A stretch of 64,000 nt of DNA, taken from the NCBI GenBank assembly GCA_963793275.1, contig CAWBZL010000003.1:434001-498000 (forward strand). The letters run 5' to 3'. The position numbers and the translations under genes are program-made. The notes beneath the pieces are model-generated. The model saw only the letters and a list, made by a program, of their open reading frames with translations. It did no database searches and had not been told where the DNA came from. Shown here in pieces: positions 1-9,328 of the stretch. Source of the DNA: Marinirhabdus sp963793275. GTDB taxonomy: Bacteria > Bacteroidota > Bacteroidia > Flavobacteriales > Flavobacteriaceae. Numbering within the stretch: the stretch's first letter is position 1; each line of letters opens with the position of its first letter.

Positions 1-389
1 CCCATCCCTGTCCTGTTACTATAATCCATAACGTGCCCCAATTCGTGACCAAGCCATCCTACCATTACATCACTGGGGATATTGTCAATAGTAAAACTTT
101 CGTCTTCAATCTGAATTTTACGGCTAATTAATATAATGTACTTTCTGTTTTCTTTAGACCTGAAAATACTGCCAAACGTAGGCTGTGCCTGCATGGTAGA
201 TTTTTTAATATTGTCTTTAAACTTAAATTCAATTTCTGTGTCCTTCAGCTCCGGATAATAAGAAAGTGCGGTTAACACTTCACTTTTAATAACTTCGGGA
301 ATAATTTTATTGGTTTGGTCAATTTGAGCAGTTGCTATCATACAAACCGAAAAGTACAAAATAGCCGTAAGGTAGCGTGTTAAGGGCAT
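1..389 (-). CDS. Secreted zinc metalloprotease-like protein (N-terminal part, cut by window edge)
   Basis: A minus-strand reading frame opens at an ATG at 389 and runs off the left edge without a stop, giving 129 codons. The first ~20 residues form a signal peptide (MPLTRYLTAILYFSVCMIATA). Near the visible end is GHELGHVMDY, an HExxH-type zincin motif with the two His ligands and catalytic Glu. The third ligand would lie outside the window, so the family cannot be fixed. The exported location is inferred from the signal peptide. The gene follows uvrB on the same strand after a 106-bp gap. Confidence 0.7.
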   Translation of the reverse strand, partial: MPLTRYLTAILYFSVCMIATAQIDQTNKIIPEVIKSEVLTALSYYPELKDTEIEFKFKDNIKKSTMQAQPTFGSIFRSKENRKYIILISRKIQIEDESFTIDNIPSDVMVGWLGHELGHVMDYSNRTGM

Positions 390-495
390 ACTAAATATAG
401 TTCCATTATAGTTTAAAAATTTTCACTCAAAGCAAAGGGCGTACAAAGCAGCCTATAAACTGCCGGCAATTTTAATTGCGTCCTACCACTTCCAC

Positions 496-2496
496 CTAAT
501 CAACCTTCTCCAATTGTCCCTGAAGCGTTTTAATCTTATCCCGTAATTTCGCCGCCATCATAAAATCCAGCTCTTTAGCAGCTTTTTCCATCTCTTTGCG
601 GGTGTCTCTTATTTTCTTTTCCAGTTGTGGCTTGGTAAGGTATTCATTCTCGGGTTCAGCAGCCAAACTTTCAGCGGTATCAAAGGTATAACTATCTGTT
701 TTCTTCTTTGTAAGGGCGTTTTCAAAACTCTTCTTAATAGCAGTTGGAGTGATATTATTTTCAATATTATAGGCAATTTGCTTTTCCCTTCTGTAGTTGG
801 TTCCATCTATTGTTGCCTGCATACTTCTGGTAATCTTATCTGCATACATAATCGCCTTTCCGTTTATATGTCGGGCAGCACGACCTACAGTTTGCGTTAA
901 AGAACGGTTGCTACGCAGAAACCCTTCTTTGTCTGCATCAAGAATTGCAACCAGTGAAACTTCTGGTAGATCCAATCCTTCACGCAGCAGGTTTACACCC
1001 ACCAATACATCAAAAATGCCTAGACGTAGATCCTGCATGATTTCCACACGTTCCAGCGTATCTACATCACTATGAATATACCTGCAGCGAATGCTCACCC
1101 GGCTCATATATTTAGTTAATTCTTCTGCCATTCGTTTTGTTAGTGTGGTAACCAGAATACGTTCGTCTTTTTCGATCCGAAGGTGAATTTCTTCCAATAA
1201 ATCGTCTATTTGATTCAGACTCGGTCGTATTTCAATAGGTGGATCCAGCAATCCTGTAGGTCTAATAATTTGTTCCACATATACACCATCAGATTTTTCC
1301 AGCTCGTAATCGGCAGGAGTTGCACTCACATAAATCACCTGATTTTGTATGGCTTCAAACTCTTCGAACTTTAACGGTCTGTTATCCATAGCAGCGGGTA
1401 GTCTAAAACCATACTCCACCAGATTTTCTTTTCTGGAGCGGTCACCTCCATACATAGCCCCTACCTGCGGAATGGATACGTGGCTTTCATCTACCAGCAT
1501 TAAATAGTCGTCTGGGAAATAGTCCAGTAAACAGAAAGGTCTTGTCCCCGGCAAACGCCTGTCCAGATACCGTGAGTAGTTTTCGATACCGCTACAATAG
1601 CCAAGTTCACGAATCATTTCCAGGTCAAAATTGGTGCGTTCGTCCAGTCTTTTTGCTTCTAAATGCTTTCCTATTTCTTTGAAATAGTCTACCTGCTTTA
1701 CCAGATCGTCCTGAATATTTCTAATCGCACCCTGTAAAACATCCGGCGAAGTCACAAACATATTTGCGGGGTAAATATTTAAGCGATCGTATTTTTCAAT
1801 AACTTCATTAGTTTGTGGGTTAAAAGCTTCAATGTCTTCAATTTCATCACCAAAAAAATGTATTCTGAAAGCATCATCACCATATCCAGGAAACACATCT
1901 ACGGTATCTCCTTTTATACGGAATCTTCCGTTGTGAAATTCTGCTTCGGTACGGGCGTAAAGGCTTTGCACTAGTTGATGTAAGACTTTTGTGCGCGAAA
2001 TAATTTGCCCTTTGTTGAGGCTGATCACGTTTTTCTGAAATTCAATAGGATTTCCGATACCGTACAAACAAGAAACCGAAGCTACCACCAGTACATCGCG
2101 TCTTCCTGAAAGTAGGGAAGAGGTAGTGCTTAAACGCATTTTCTCAATATCTTCGTTTATGGAAAAGTCCTTTTCGATATACGTTCCGCTACTGGGAATA
2201 AAGGCTTCCGGCTGATAGTAATCGTAATATGAAACAAAATATTCTACGGCATTGTCGGGAAAAATATTTTTAAACTCTGTATATAACTGTGCTGCCAGCG
2301 TTTTATTATGTGCTAATACCAACGTAGGTTTTTGAACACGTTCTACCACATTGGCAACCGTAAATGTCTTCCCGCTTCCCGTTACTCCAAGCAGGGTTTG
2401 GTATTTTTCTCCGGCATCGATTCCTTTTACCAAAGCTTCTATAGCTGTTGGCTGATCTCCGGTGGGTTTAAAATCTGATTTAATTCTGAATTTCAT
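496..2496 (-). CDS. uvrB: Excinuclease ABC subunit B
   Basis: UvrB, 666 residues, the usual family length. It is the damage-verifying helicase-like subunit of nucleotide excision repair, loaded by UvrA and then recruiting UvrC. Walker A is GVTGSGKT at residues 37-44. The tyrosine-rich beta-hairpin that probes the lesion is seen as YFVSYYDYYQPEAF. Helicase motif VI-like residues QTVGRAARH and a C-terminal UVR motif (residues ~625-660, UvrC contact) are present. The start MKFRI matches other UvrB proteins. A TAnnTTTG box at 2504-2511 on the minus strand lies only 8 bp from the ATG, suggesting a very short leader. Confidence 0.97.
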   Translation of the reverse strand: MKFRIKSDFKPTGDQPTAIEALVKGIDAGEKYQTLLGVTGSGKTFTVANVVERVQKPTLVLAHNKTLAAQLYTEFKNIFPDNAVEYFVSYYDYYQPEAFIPSSGTYIEKDFSINEDIEKMRLSTTSSLLSGRRDVLVVASVSCLYGIGNPIEFQKNVISLNKGQIISRTKVLHQLVQSLYARTEAEFHNGRFRIKGDTVDVFPGYGDDAFRIHFFGDEIEDIEAFNPQTNEVIEKYDRLNIYPANMFVTSPDVLQGAIRNIQDDLVKQVDYFKEIGKHLEAKRLDERTNFDLEMIRELGYCSGIENYSRYLDRRLPGTRPFCLLDYFPDDYLMLVDESHVSIPQVGAMYGGDRSRKENLVEYGFRLPAAMDNRPLKFEEFEAIQNQVIYVSATPADYELEKSDGVYVEQIIRPTGLLDPPIEIRPSLNQIDDLLEEIHLRIEKDERILVTTLTKRMAEELTKYMSRVSIRCRYIHSDVDTLERVEIMQDLRLGIFDVLVGVNLLREGLDLPEVSLVAILDADKEGFLRSNRSLTQTVGRAARHINGKAIMYADKITRSMQATIDGTNYRREKQIAYNIENNITPTAIKKSFENALTKKKTDSYTFDTAESLAAEPENEYLTKPQLEKKIRDTRKEMEKAAKELDFMMAAKLRDKIKTLQGQLEKVD

Positions 2497-2503
2497 AGCT
2501 ACG

Positions 2504-2511
2504 CAAAGATA
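2504..2511 (-). promoter_or_regulatory. Candidate -7 box for uvrB
   Basis: Minus-strand TATCTTTG fits the Bacteroidota TAnnTTTG element. No convincing -33 TTTG is seen at the expected distance. Transcription would start within a few bases of the uvrB ATG at 2496. Confidence 0.4.
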
Positions 2512-2633
2512 TGGAATCTGAGATGGAAATTATAGGGAGAAATCATTGGGCTTTAGGATGTTTTTTACTTTAAAAATAACCAAAAAGCATTTTGTGATTA
2601 CTTAGTCAAACTAGTAAGAATATCAGGTAACGA

Positions 2634-4856
2634 TTATACTCTTTCTTTACTCAGGTTTGCGGCCAGAACATTTACGAAATCATTCATTTTGTATGGTTTT
2701 ACAATAGTATCGTCAAAACTCGCATCGTTAAAACGGTTTTCCTGTTCACTTTCAGTAACTGCTGTAAGTGCTATTATCACGACAGATTTATTGAGCTTAT
2801 GTATTTTTTTGCTGGCTTCAATACCGTCCATTCCAGGCATATTAACGTCCATAAGTACCAAATCATACTGGTCTTTCTTTACTTTATCGATACTTTCTTG
2901 TCCGCTGGTTGCGACTTCTACTAGTACGTGGTGTGTTTCAAGTGTTTTTTTGGTTACCAATAAATTGATTTTATTATCGTCTACCACTAATATTTTCTTC
3001 CCTTTCAATAAATCGAGCGAAGCCTTATCAGGAATCTCTTTGTAGGAATCATATTTATTGGATGCTTTGAAAGATAACTCAAAAAAGAAGTTAGAACCTT
3101 TGTCAGGAATACTTACCAGTTGTATGTTGGACCCCATATCTATAAGCAGCTTTTGAACAATGGTAAGCCCCAGGCCAGATCCCTGAAAAAATCGTTGTTG
3201 CTTTAGTTGCTTAAATTCATCAAATATTCTTTTTTGATCAACTTCAGGAATTCCTTTACCATTATCTTTTACTTCAAACTTTAGCGTAAATTTTTTTTCA
3301 ACGTTGTTCAATAGGCTTACAATAAGTTCAACTTTGCCGTTTTCAGTAAATTTTAATGCATTCCCAAGTAAGTTGATAAGGACCTGTGATAGTTTTGTCT
3401 GGTCTCCTTTAATCCAATCTGGAATAGCAGGATCCAGAGATATTACAAAGTCATTTTTATTCTGTTCGGTTATATAACCTAGTGATTCCCTGAGATTATG
3501 TAAAAAATCCTTCAAAATAAATGCTTTGGATTCGATTTTAGTTTGCATACCAGAATCCATTTTATTTAAGGTCAGCACATCGTTTACTAAATTAAGCAGG
3601 TAGTCTGCTGAAAATTTGAGAGACTGTAATTCGCTTTTATGAGATTGTAGAGAGCTATCGTTATTAAGTACGGAGCTTAGTCCAATAATACCATAAAGTG
3701 GTGTTCGTAACTCGTGACTCATAGTGGATAGAAATCTGGATTTAGCTTTGGCAAATTTTTCAGATTCGAGCTTCGCATCTAAGTATTCACGGTTTTTTTG
3801 CTTTAATTCCAGGTTAAGTCTTCTTCTGTTTTTAATGACGCGAAGCAGATAAAGTAAAAGGCTTACCAGTAAGAATAAAACAACGATACTAATGATGAGA
3901 AATATCCTTTCTGTCTCGGCTCTTTCTAGTATAAGTTCGTTCCGTAACTCCCGGTTTTCAAGTTCTTCTTTTATTTTCGCATTGTTAAGGCTTGCGGTAA
4001 GAATTTTTGCAGATTTTTTAATTTCCTCTTCACTTTTTGCCTGTGCGATACTATCTTTAATTTTCTCAACCTCATATACCTTTTCATAGTTCCCTTTCTT
4101 TACAAGACAGTTAATATAACCGGCATATCCTTTTCTTAGTACCTCTACATAATCTGTTTCTTTCGCAATTGCTATAGCCTGCTGATAAAGGTCTGAAGCC
4201 ACATCATAATTCTCCTCGTAAAAAGCATAGTGTGCTTTAAAAAGGGTAATTCCGGCAATTCCAATCTTAAAATCTGGGGATTTATAAGCATCTGCAGCTT
4301 CAAGATAGGATCTGCCGCCTTCAAAATCCTCTAAAACATCAATATAAATTTCAGCAATATTGTAATTCAGGATAAAAAGCCTGCGTATATCATTTTTTTC
4401 TTTGGCAAGCGGGATCACTTTTTTAAAAGATTGTATTGCTTTTTCTAATTGGTCAAAAGCCAAATACGTATTTCCAAGATCAATTTGAGAACCTAGCAGA
4501 ATATTGGTGTCATTTAAATCTTTTGCCAGTTGGATATTCTTACGGGCATACTTCAAAGAATTTACCGAATCCTTTAAATGCAGGTAAGAATTTACCAAAT
4601 AGCTATGGATCTCTGCAACTTCTAAGGGAAGTTTGTGCGCTTCGGCAATTTTCAGAATATCAGTTGATTGCAGGATAGCGGTGCTGTAATCCTCTTTATA
4701 ATAATGTGTTACAATTGACTTCTTTACTGTGTCCAGATGTGATATAACCTCCTTTTTTGTTGCATTTTCTAAATTACGGAATTGTTCCATACCTTTTTGC
4801 CCAAAAAGGAAGCCCGTTTGTAGGAATGTTAGCATTAAAATTAAAAATACCCGCAT
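2634..4856 (-). CDS. TPR-containing hybrid sensor histidine kinase/response regulator
   Basis: Two-component hybrid kinase of 740 residues. Order of parts: signal peptide (1-20), periplasmic TPR-like helical repeats (~40-290), one membrane segment (~318-338), coiled coil, HisKA with phospho-acceptor H381 in STMSHELRTPL, HATPase_c (~490-610, with DNGKGIP and GSGLGLTIV), and a C-terminal receiver (~620-735) with the acceptor Asp in LVLMDVNMPG. It has no output domain of its own, so phosphate probably passes to an unlinked partner. TPR sensors of this layout are common in Bacteroidota. The signal is unknown. It stands alone as a transcription unit. Confidence 0.9.
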   Translation of the reverse strand: MRVFLILMLTFLQTGFLFGQKGMEQFRNLENATKKEVISHLDTVKKSIVTHYYKEDYSTAILQSTDILKIAEAHKLPLEVAEIHSYLVNSYLHLKDSVNSLKYARKNIQLAKDLNDTNILLGSQIDLGNTYLAFDQLEKAIQSFKKVIPLAKEKNDIRRLFILNYNIAEIYIDVLEDFEGGRSYLEAADAYKSPDFKIGIAGITLFKAHYAFYEENYDVASDLYQQAIAIAKETDYVEVLRKGYAGYINCLVKKGNYEKVYEVEKIKDSIAQAKSEEEIKKSAKILTASLNNAKIKEELENRELRNELILERAETERIFLIISIVVLFLLVSLLLYLLRVIKNRRRLNLELKQKNREYLDAKLESEKFAKAKSRFLSTMSHELRTPLYGIIGLSSVLNNDSSLQSHKSELQSLKFSADYLLNLVNDVLTLNKMDSGMQTKIESKAFILKDFLHNLRESLGYITEQNKNDFVISLDPAIPDWIKGDQTKLSQVLINLLGNALKFTENGKVELIVSLLNNVEKKFTLKFEVKDNGKGIPEVDQKRIFDEFKQLKQQRFFQGSGLGLTIVQKLLIDMGSNIQLVSIPDKGSNFFFELSFKASNKYDSYKEIPDKASLDLLKGKKILVVDDNKINLLVTKKTLETHHVLVEVATSGQESIDKVKKDQYDLVLMDVNMPGMDGIEASKKIHKLNKSVVIIALTAVTESEQENRFNDASFDDTIVKPYKMNDFVNVLAANLSKERV

Positions 4857-5285
4857 AAAAACCGATAAAGATTTATATTAATCCGTTAAATTACCACATT
4901 TTGGATTAATATTCTCACTTTAATCAGTCAAAATTTACGACTGAAATTTAAAAATATTTTTAGGATACTTATTTGTTACTAGCTGTGGGTAAATTTTTTC
5001 TTGGTTTCATTTCAAGAATTAATTTCCATTGTTTCCTTAAATTAAAATATCAACGGGTATCACTACGTATTTTATGAATTAGGCAGATCTTATATAGAAT
5101 CATTTTGTATCGCTGACAGGATCTTATTAAGATACTATAAATACAGAATGTTTTTCATACAGATTCATCTTATTCCCGAAAATAGAATGTCCAGACCTAA
5201 ATCGGTTAATTAAATCGCAAATCGTATAATTTTGTAGATGTATCTTGATACTGAAATTGTCTCGAAATTTACAGCGTGTCTTATA
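4857..5285. other. Intergenic region between divergent genes
   Basis: AT-rich spacer separating the minus-strand hybrid kinase from the plus-strand methyltransferase. The only recognisable element is the TAATTTTG box at 5227-5234. A minus-strand frame of 99 codons at 5127-5426 overlaps the methyltransferase and has no protein-like character. No RNA gene or repeat was recognised. Confidence 0.5.
5227..5234 (+). promoter_or_regulatory. Candidate -7 box for the methyltransferase gene
   Basis: TAATTTTG matches TAnnTTTG. The implied start of transcription (about 5241) lies after the upstream in-frame ATG at 5238. This favours translation from the ATG at 5286. Confidence 0.45.
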
Positions 5286-5963
5286 ATGGAAGAAAAAAAA
5301 CATACAGCAAAAAAGATTAAAAATCCATGGCCCACTAAGGATGCTATGGAGCAGATATATGAAATGAATCTTTGGGGCGGTAACGGCGCTAAGTTTTATT
5401 CGGGTATGGGCTCTCATCACCCGCAACTTGTGAATTCGTATGTTGCTGCTGTAACGTCCTTCTTACAAGTATTTATACCACCTCTCGAGGTGTGTGATTT
5501 GGGATGCGGAGATTTTAATATTGGAAGGCAATTGGTTCCTCACACAAAGAAATACATTGGAGTAGATATTGTTGAAGATCTTATAAAATACAATAAAGAG
5601 AAATTTATTGCAGATAAATTAGAGTTTCATTGTCTGGATATAGCAACAACTACGTTACCATCCGGAGATTGCGCCATTTTGAGGCAGGTGTTGCAGCATT
5701 TATCCAATGCAGATGTACTACGCGTGGTACATAAATTACCTCAATTTAAGTATGTAATTTTAACTGAACACATACCGCAGGGAGATTTTATACCCAACAA
5801 AGATATACTTTCAGGACAAGGGATTAGATTGAAAAAACAAAGCGGATTGAATTTGTTAGCGTCGCCCTTCAACTTAAAAGTACTGGAAGAAACAGAATTA
5901 ACCAGGGTTACATCGGATGAATTTGAAGGAATTATTGTTACTTCATTATATAGACTTCGGTAA
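5286..5963 (+). CDS. Class I SAM-dependent methyltransferase
   Basis: A 225-residue protein with a Rossmann SAM-binding motif I (EVCDLGCGDFNIG), an acidic motif after strand 2 (YIGVDIVEDL) and a post-motif region ILRQVLQHL typical of small class I methyltransferases. The substrate is not predictable. The frame is open back to an ATG at 5238, but the putative promoter box falls just before that codon, so I use the ATG at 5286 (MEEKKH). It is divergent from the hybrid kinase and not part of an obvious operon. It is followed by a decayed gene on the opposite strand. Confidence 0.8.
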   Translation: MEEKKHTAKKIKNPWPTKDAMEQIYEMNLWGGNGAKFYSGMGSHHPQLVNSYVAAVTSFLQVFIPPLEVCDLGCGDFNIGRQLVPHTKKYIGVDIVEDLIKYNKEKFIADKLEFHCLDIATTTLPSGDCAILRQVLQHLSNADVLRVVHKLPQFKYVILTEHIPQGDFIPNKDILSGQGIRLKKQSGLNLLASPFNLKVLEETELTRVTSDEFEGIIVTSLYRLR

Positions 5964-5985
5964 GTTATAGTCTGTCCAACAACCC

Positions 5986-6272
5986 TTAATGCATCCTCAT
6001 TAAGCACAGCTTTAAACGGATTTCTGTTTCTTTATTTCTTAAACATTCTTTTGGTGTAATCCCGTCTAAAACCGGCAATTCTTTATCCAGTCAATCCAGA
6101 TTGACACTACCAAGATGGTCATAAATTACGTTGGCAAAGTCCAACCTGTTTTCCAAAGCTGCTAAAAGTAATTTTAAAAACCGGAACCTACCCAATCATC
6201 TCCGAAGACTGCCAAAAATTGCTCCCAGCTTTTATCTCCCGTGTAATAGTGCTCTAAGTTTCTCAATGCCAT
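5986..6272 (-). pseudogene. Decayed small gene (frameshift plus in-frame TGA)
   Basis: From an ATG at 6272 the minus strand reads 32 codons of protein-like sequence (MALRNLEHYYTGDKSWEQF...) to a TAA. One base missing in the T/A run near 6175 would continue this into LLLAALENRLDFANVIYDHL, then an in-frame TGA. After it comes LDKELPVLDGITPKECL and a natural TAA at 5986. Restoring one base gives a length divisible by three (96 codons) and the TGA falls where W fits (W-LDKELPVLDG). The C-terminal part resembles the short P-LDG-TP-E domain seen in some antitoxin-like proteins, but the family is not certain. Confidence 0.5.
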
Positions 6273-6309
6273 TGTTTAAAATTTCAGCTTAGTTTCATGA
6301 AATGCACTG

Positions 6310-6852
6310 TTACTGAAACAGCACATATCTTGGTGGTACAAGCCCATTTAACCTCATATACACAAGCATTTGTCCTCTATGATGGGTTATATGGTCTGCG
6401 AGTAGTAAGAAAATTTGTCGTTTCGTTCTTTTCAACCCAAAATAGTCCAGCTCATCTTTCATTTGTGTGATATCAAATTCTTCCATTACTTGCACGGCTT
6501 CGTCAAAGGTTTTATCGATCGTGGCGATCATCTCTTTTTTAGATTTGTTAGCCGTTTTATACATGGTATCTGTTTTCCACTCTCTGGCTTCCCTGCCGCC
6601 TAGTAATGACTGGCTATGCCAATCTATTGCAAACCCTATATGCATTAAATTTTCAGCAAAGGAGAGTGACTCTGGAGATGCTTTATAACTATATTTTTCG
6701 GCAGGCATCATTTCTGCCACAAGCAATAGGTATTTCCTGGAATTTTCCAATCGTTCCAAATATTCTTTAACAAAACTTTCCTCTTGCGCATAAAATGGTG
6801 TAGTGGATAAACTGAATAAAAGCACTACCAATAGTAACGATGTATATTTCAT
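6310..6852 (-). CDS. Exported DinB-family protein
   Basis: A 180-residue protein with a signal peptide (first ~22 residues, ending FYAQ). The rest is a four-helix DinB/DUF664-type fold. The helical segment LMHIGFAIDWH and the C-terminal DHITHHRGQMLVYMRLNG with the following P-P motif are the family signature, and their His residues are the usual divalent-metal ligands. DinB-like proteins are putative thiol-dependent metalloenzymes. The role of the exported flavobacterial ones is unknown. It lies downstream of recG on the same strand, 28 bp from its stop. Confidence 0.8.
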   Translation of the reverse strand: MKYTSLLLVVLLFSLSTTPFYAQEESFVKEYLERLENSRKYLLLVAEMMPAEKYSYKASPESLSFAENLMHIGFAIDWHSQSLLGGREAREWKTDTMYKTANKSKKEMIATIDKTFDEAVQVMEEFDITQMKDELDYFGLKRTKRQIFLLLADHITHHRGQMLVYMRLNGLVPPRYVLFQ

Positions 6853-6880
6853 AGTTTTAGATTTAAATTTTTGTAGTCTT

Positions 6881-8986
6881 TCAGCTTATATAATTCCAAA
6901 TATTCTTAAACTTCACCAATTGCGCGTATGTATTTTTAATGGGCATGTTTTCGGGTGTGTTAAGAGCGGGATCTGCTTTTAAGGTTTGCAGGGCATAACT
7001 GCGGGCTATTTTTAATATTTCTGAATCTTTTATAATATCTGCAATCCGAAGGTTAAGCACACCACTTTGTTGGGTACCCATAATATCACCAGGACCACGC
7101 AACTTTAAATCTACCTCACTAATTTCAAAGCCATCGCTGGTACGCACCATTGTTTCCAGCCGTGTTTTGGCATCTGCGCTTAGCTTGTGGCTGGTCATTA
7201 AAATACAATAACTTTGCTCTGCACCTCGACCTACGCGACCTCTTAACTGGTGAAGTTGAGAAAGACCAAAGCGTTCGGCACTTTCTACGATCATCACTGA
7301 AGCATTAGGAACATTTACGCCTACCTCGATCACCGTGGTAGCGACCATAATATTGGTTTCGCCACGAACAAAACGATCCATTTCGTAGTCTTTATCGGCC
7401 GGTTTCATCTGTCCGTGTACAATTGAAATCTGATATGTTGGCTGCGGAAAGTCGCGGGAAATACTTTCGTAGCCGTCCATTAGGTCTTTATAGTCCAAAG
7501 CTTCACTTTCCTGAATAAGCGGATATACAATATAAATCTGTCGTCCTTTTTCAATTTCATCTCTTATAAACCGAAACACCTTTAATCTATTAGCATCATA
7601 TCTATGAACCGTATTAATTTCTTTTCTGCCGGGAGGTAGCTCGTCAATAACACTTATATCCAAATCGCCATAAACACTCATCGCAAGCGTACGCGGGATT
7701 GGGGTGGCGGTCATCACTAAAATATGTGGCGGATAGGCGTTTTTATGCCATAATTTGCTTCGTTGCGCAACACCAAAGCGGTGTTGCTCGTCTATAATTG
7801 CCAGTCCTAAATTTTTAAACTTCACCTTATCTTCCAGCAACGCGTGTGTACCAATTAAAATTTGCAATGCACCATTTTCCAGTCCTTCGTGAATTTCTCT
7901 TCGTTGTGAAGTGGTGCTGGAACCTGTGAGCAGGGAAATGGTGATGTTCATTTTTTCACATAATTCTTGTAAACCGTTGTAATGTTGATTAGATAAAATT
8001 TCGGTAGGTGCCATTAAGCAGGCCTGGAAACCATTATCCAGTGCCAGTAACATAGACATAAACGCCACAATCGTTTTCCCTGAGCCTACATCTCCTTGTA
8101 ACAAGCGGTTCATTTGTGCGTTGCTGCCTAAATCTGCTCTAATTTCTTTTAAAACGCGCTTCTGTGCTTCAGTTAAATTGAAGGGTATATGCTTGCTAAA
8201 AAAAGTATTGAAATAGTCACCTACGACATTAAAAGGATAGCCTTTGATTTTCGATTTATGAAGCATATTCTTCCGAAGCAATTGTAGCTGAATGTAAAAG
8301 AATTCTTCAAATTTTAAGCGGTATTGAGCCCGTGCTAACAGTGCTGCACTCTGTGGAAAGTGAATGTTGAATAAGGATTTGTTTTTTGGCAATAGTTTTA
8401 ATTCCTGAAGTATAGTAACCGATAAACTTTCAGTAAACGCGTTATTAACTTCCTTAAATAATTGTTGCATTAAGGCATTTATCACCTTGTTGGTAATACC
8501 GCTATTGGCCAATTTTTCGGTAGATGGGTATACCGGTTGCATGGCAGAGCGCAGGCTTTCTTCGTGAGTGGAGAGAAGTTCCATTTCTGGATGTGGCATA
8601 GAAAAAGTACCATTGTAAAAGTTGGTTTTCCCAAAAATCACATAAGGTGTGTTTATTGTAAGATTTTCGCGAATCCATTTATGACCTCTGAACCAAACCA
8701 ATTCCATTACGCCGGTTTCATCTCTGAAGGTTGCGACAAGGCGTTTCCCCCGTTTTTGTTCCACGGTTTTGAGGTGGGTTATTTTACCGATAACCTGAAC
8801 TTCGGCGCTGGACTGCTGCAATTGCCCTATCTTATAATATTGCGTACGATCTAAATACCGGTTAGGATATAAATTAATGAGATCCTGAAATGTATGAATT
8901 CCTAACTCCTTTTTGAGCAAATCGGCACGATTAGGGCCAACCCCTTTCAGGTAATCTATAGGAGTTTGAAGGAAATTGGGTTTCAT
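6881..8986 (-). CDS. recG: ATP-dependent DNA helicase RecG
   Basis: RecG, 701 residues, which remodels stalled replication forks and Holliday junctions. The N-terminal wedge/OB domain (~residues 50-160) precedes two helicase domains with Walker A GDVGSGKT, Walker B IIDEQHRFG, TATPIPRTLAM and QLRGRVGRG, followed by the C-terminal TRG-like region. The frame is open to an ATG at 9082, but the extra 32 codons are low-complexity and not family-like. I therefore start at MKPNFLQTPIDYLKGVGP (8986). Four 7-bp AGAATTN repeats at 9014-9041 lie just upstream of this start. Confidence 0.96.
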   Translation of the reverse strand: MKPNFLQTPIDYLKGVGPNRADLLKKELGIHTFQDLINLYPNRYLDRTQYYKIGQLQQSSAEVQVIGKITHLKTVEQKRGKRLVATFRDETGVMELVWFRGHKWIRENLTINTPYVIFGKTNFYNGTFSMPHPEMELLSTHEESLRSAMQPVYPSTEKLANSGITNKVINALMQQLFKEVNNAFTESLSVTILQELKLLPKNKSLFNIHFPQSAALLARAQYRLKFEEFFYIQLQLLRKNMLHKSKIKGYPFNVVGDYFNTFFSKHIPFNLTEAQKRVLKEIRADLGSNAQMNRLLQGDVGSGKTIVAFMSMLLALDNGFQACLMAPTEILSNQHYNGLQELCEKMNITISLLTGSSTTSQRREIHEGLENGALQILIGTHALLEDKVKFKNLGLAIIDEQHRFGVAQRSKLWHKNAYPPHILVMTATPIPRTLAMSVYGDLDISVIDELPPGRKEINTVHRYDANRLKVFRFIRDEIEKGRQIYIVYPLIQESEALDYKDLMDGYESISRDFPQPTYQISIVHGQMKPADKDYEMDRFVRGETNIMVATTVIEVGVNVPNASVMIVESAERFGLSQLHQLRGRVGRGAEQSYCILMTSHKLSADAKTRLETMVRTSDGFEISEVDLKLRGPGDIMGTQQSGVLNLRIADIIKDSEILKIARSYALQTLKADPALNTPENMPIKNTYAQLVKFKNIWNYIS

Positions 8987-9013
8987 AGCACGAAAATAAC
9001 GATTTTCTATTTC

Positions 9014-9041
9014 AGAATTTAGAATTGAGAATTCAGAATTG
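9014..9041. repeat. Four tandem 7-bp repeats (AGAATTN)
   Basis: AGAATTT, AGAATTG, AGAATTC, AGAATTG follow one another without a gap. They sit 28-55 bp upstream of the recG start, where its -33 region would be. Confidence 0.85.
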
Positions 9042-9070
9042 CTATATTTACGTATGAGATTAGACTGTAG

Positions 9071-9283
9071 CAGCAAAGACAAAACATTTTAGTGAAGTTT
9101 TCACCTGGGCAATTATATTTAGAGCGTATCACAAATTTCTCTGTGGACAAATCGGCTGATGAAATATATGAAGCTGTACTTACTGTACAATAAGATGATT
9201 TCAGCTATAAATTGCTAGCGAATAAAATCCATATTCTAAGCAAACTGAAATTTGCCAGACCCAAATACCTGCTAAACATTTAA
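9071..9283 (+). pseudogene. Possible degenerate coding remnant
   Basis: One plus-strand frame reads VKFSPGQLYLERITNF...ADEIYEAVLTVQ from a GTG at 9092, hits a TAA at 9191, and continues in frame as DDFSYKLLANKIHILSKLKF to a TAA at 9281. The residue composition looks protein-like, but I do not recognise a family and the evidence is one frame only. It may be chance. Confidence 0.25.
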
Positions 9284-9328
9284 GAATTATAACGCATCCG
9301 AGACACTGAAAAGTAATACCACATCCCC

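Noticed and set aside
5127..5426. Minus-strand 99-codon frame
   Set aside because: Overlaps the methyltransferase gene, has no protein-like composition or family feature.
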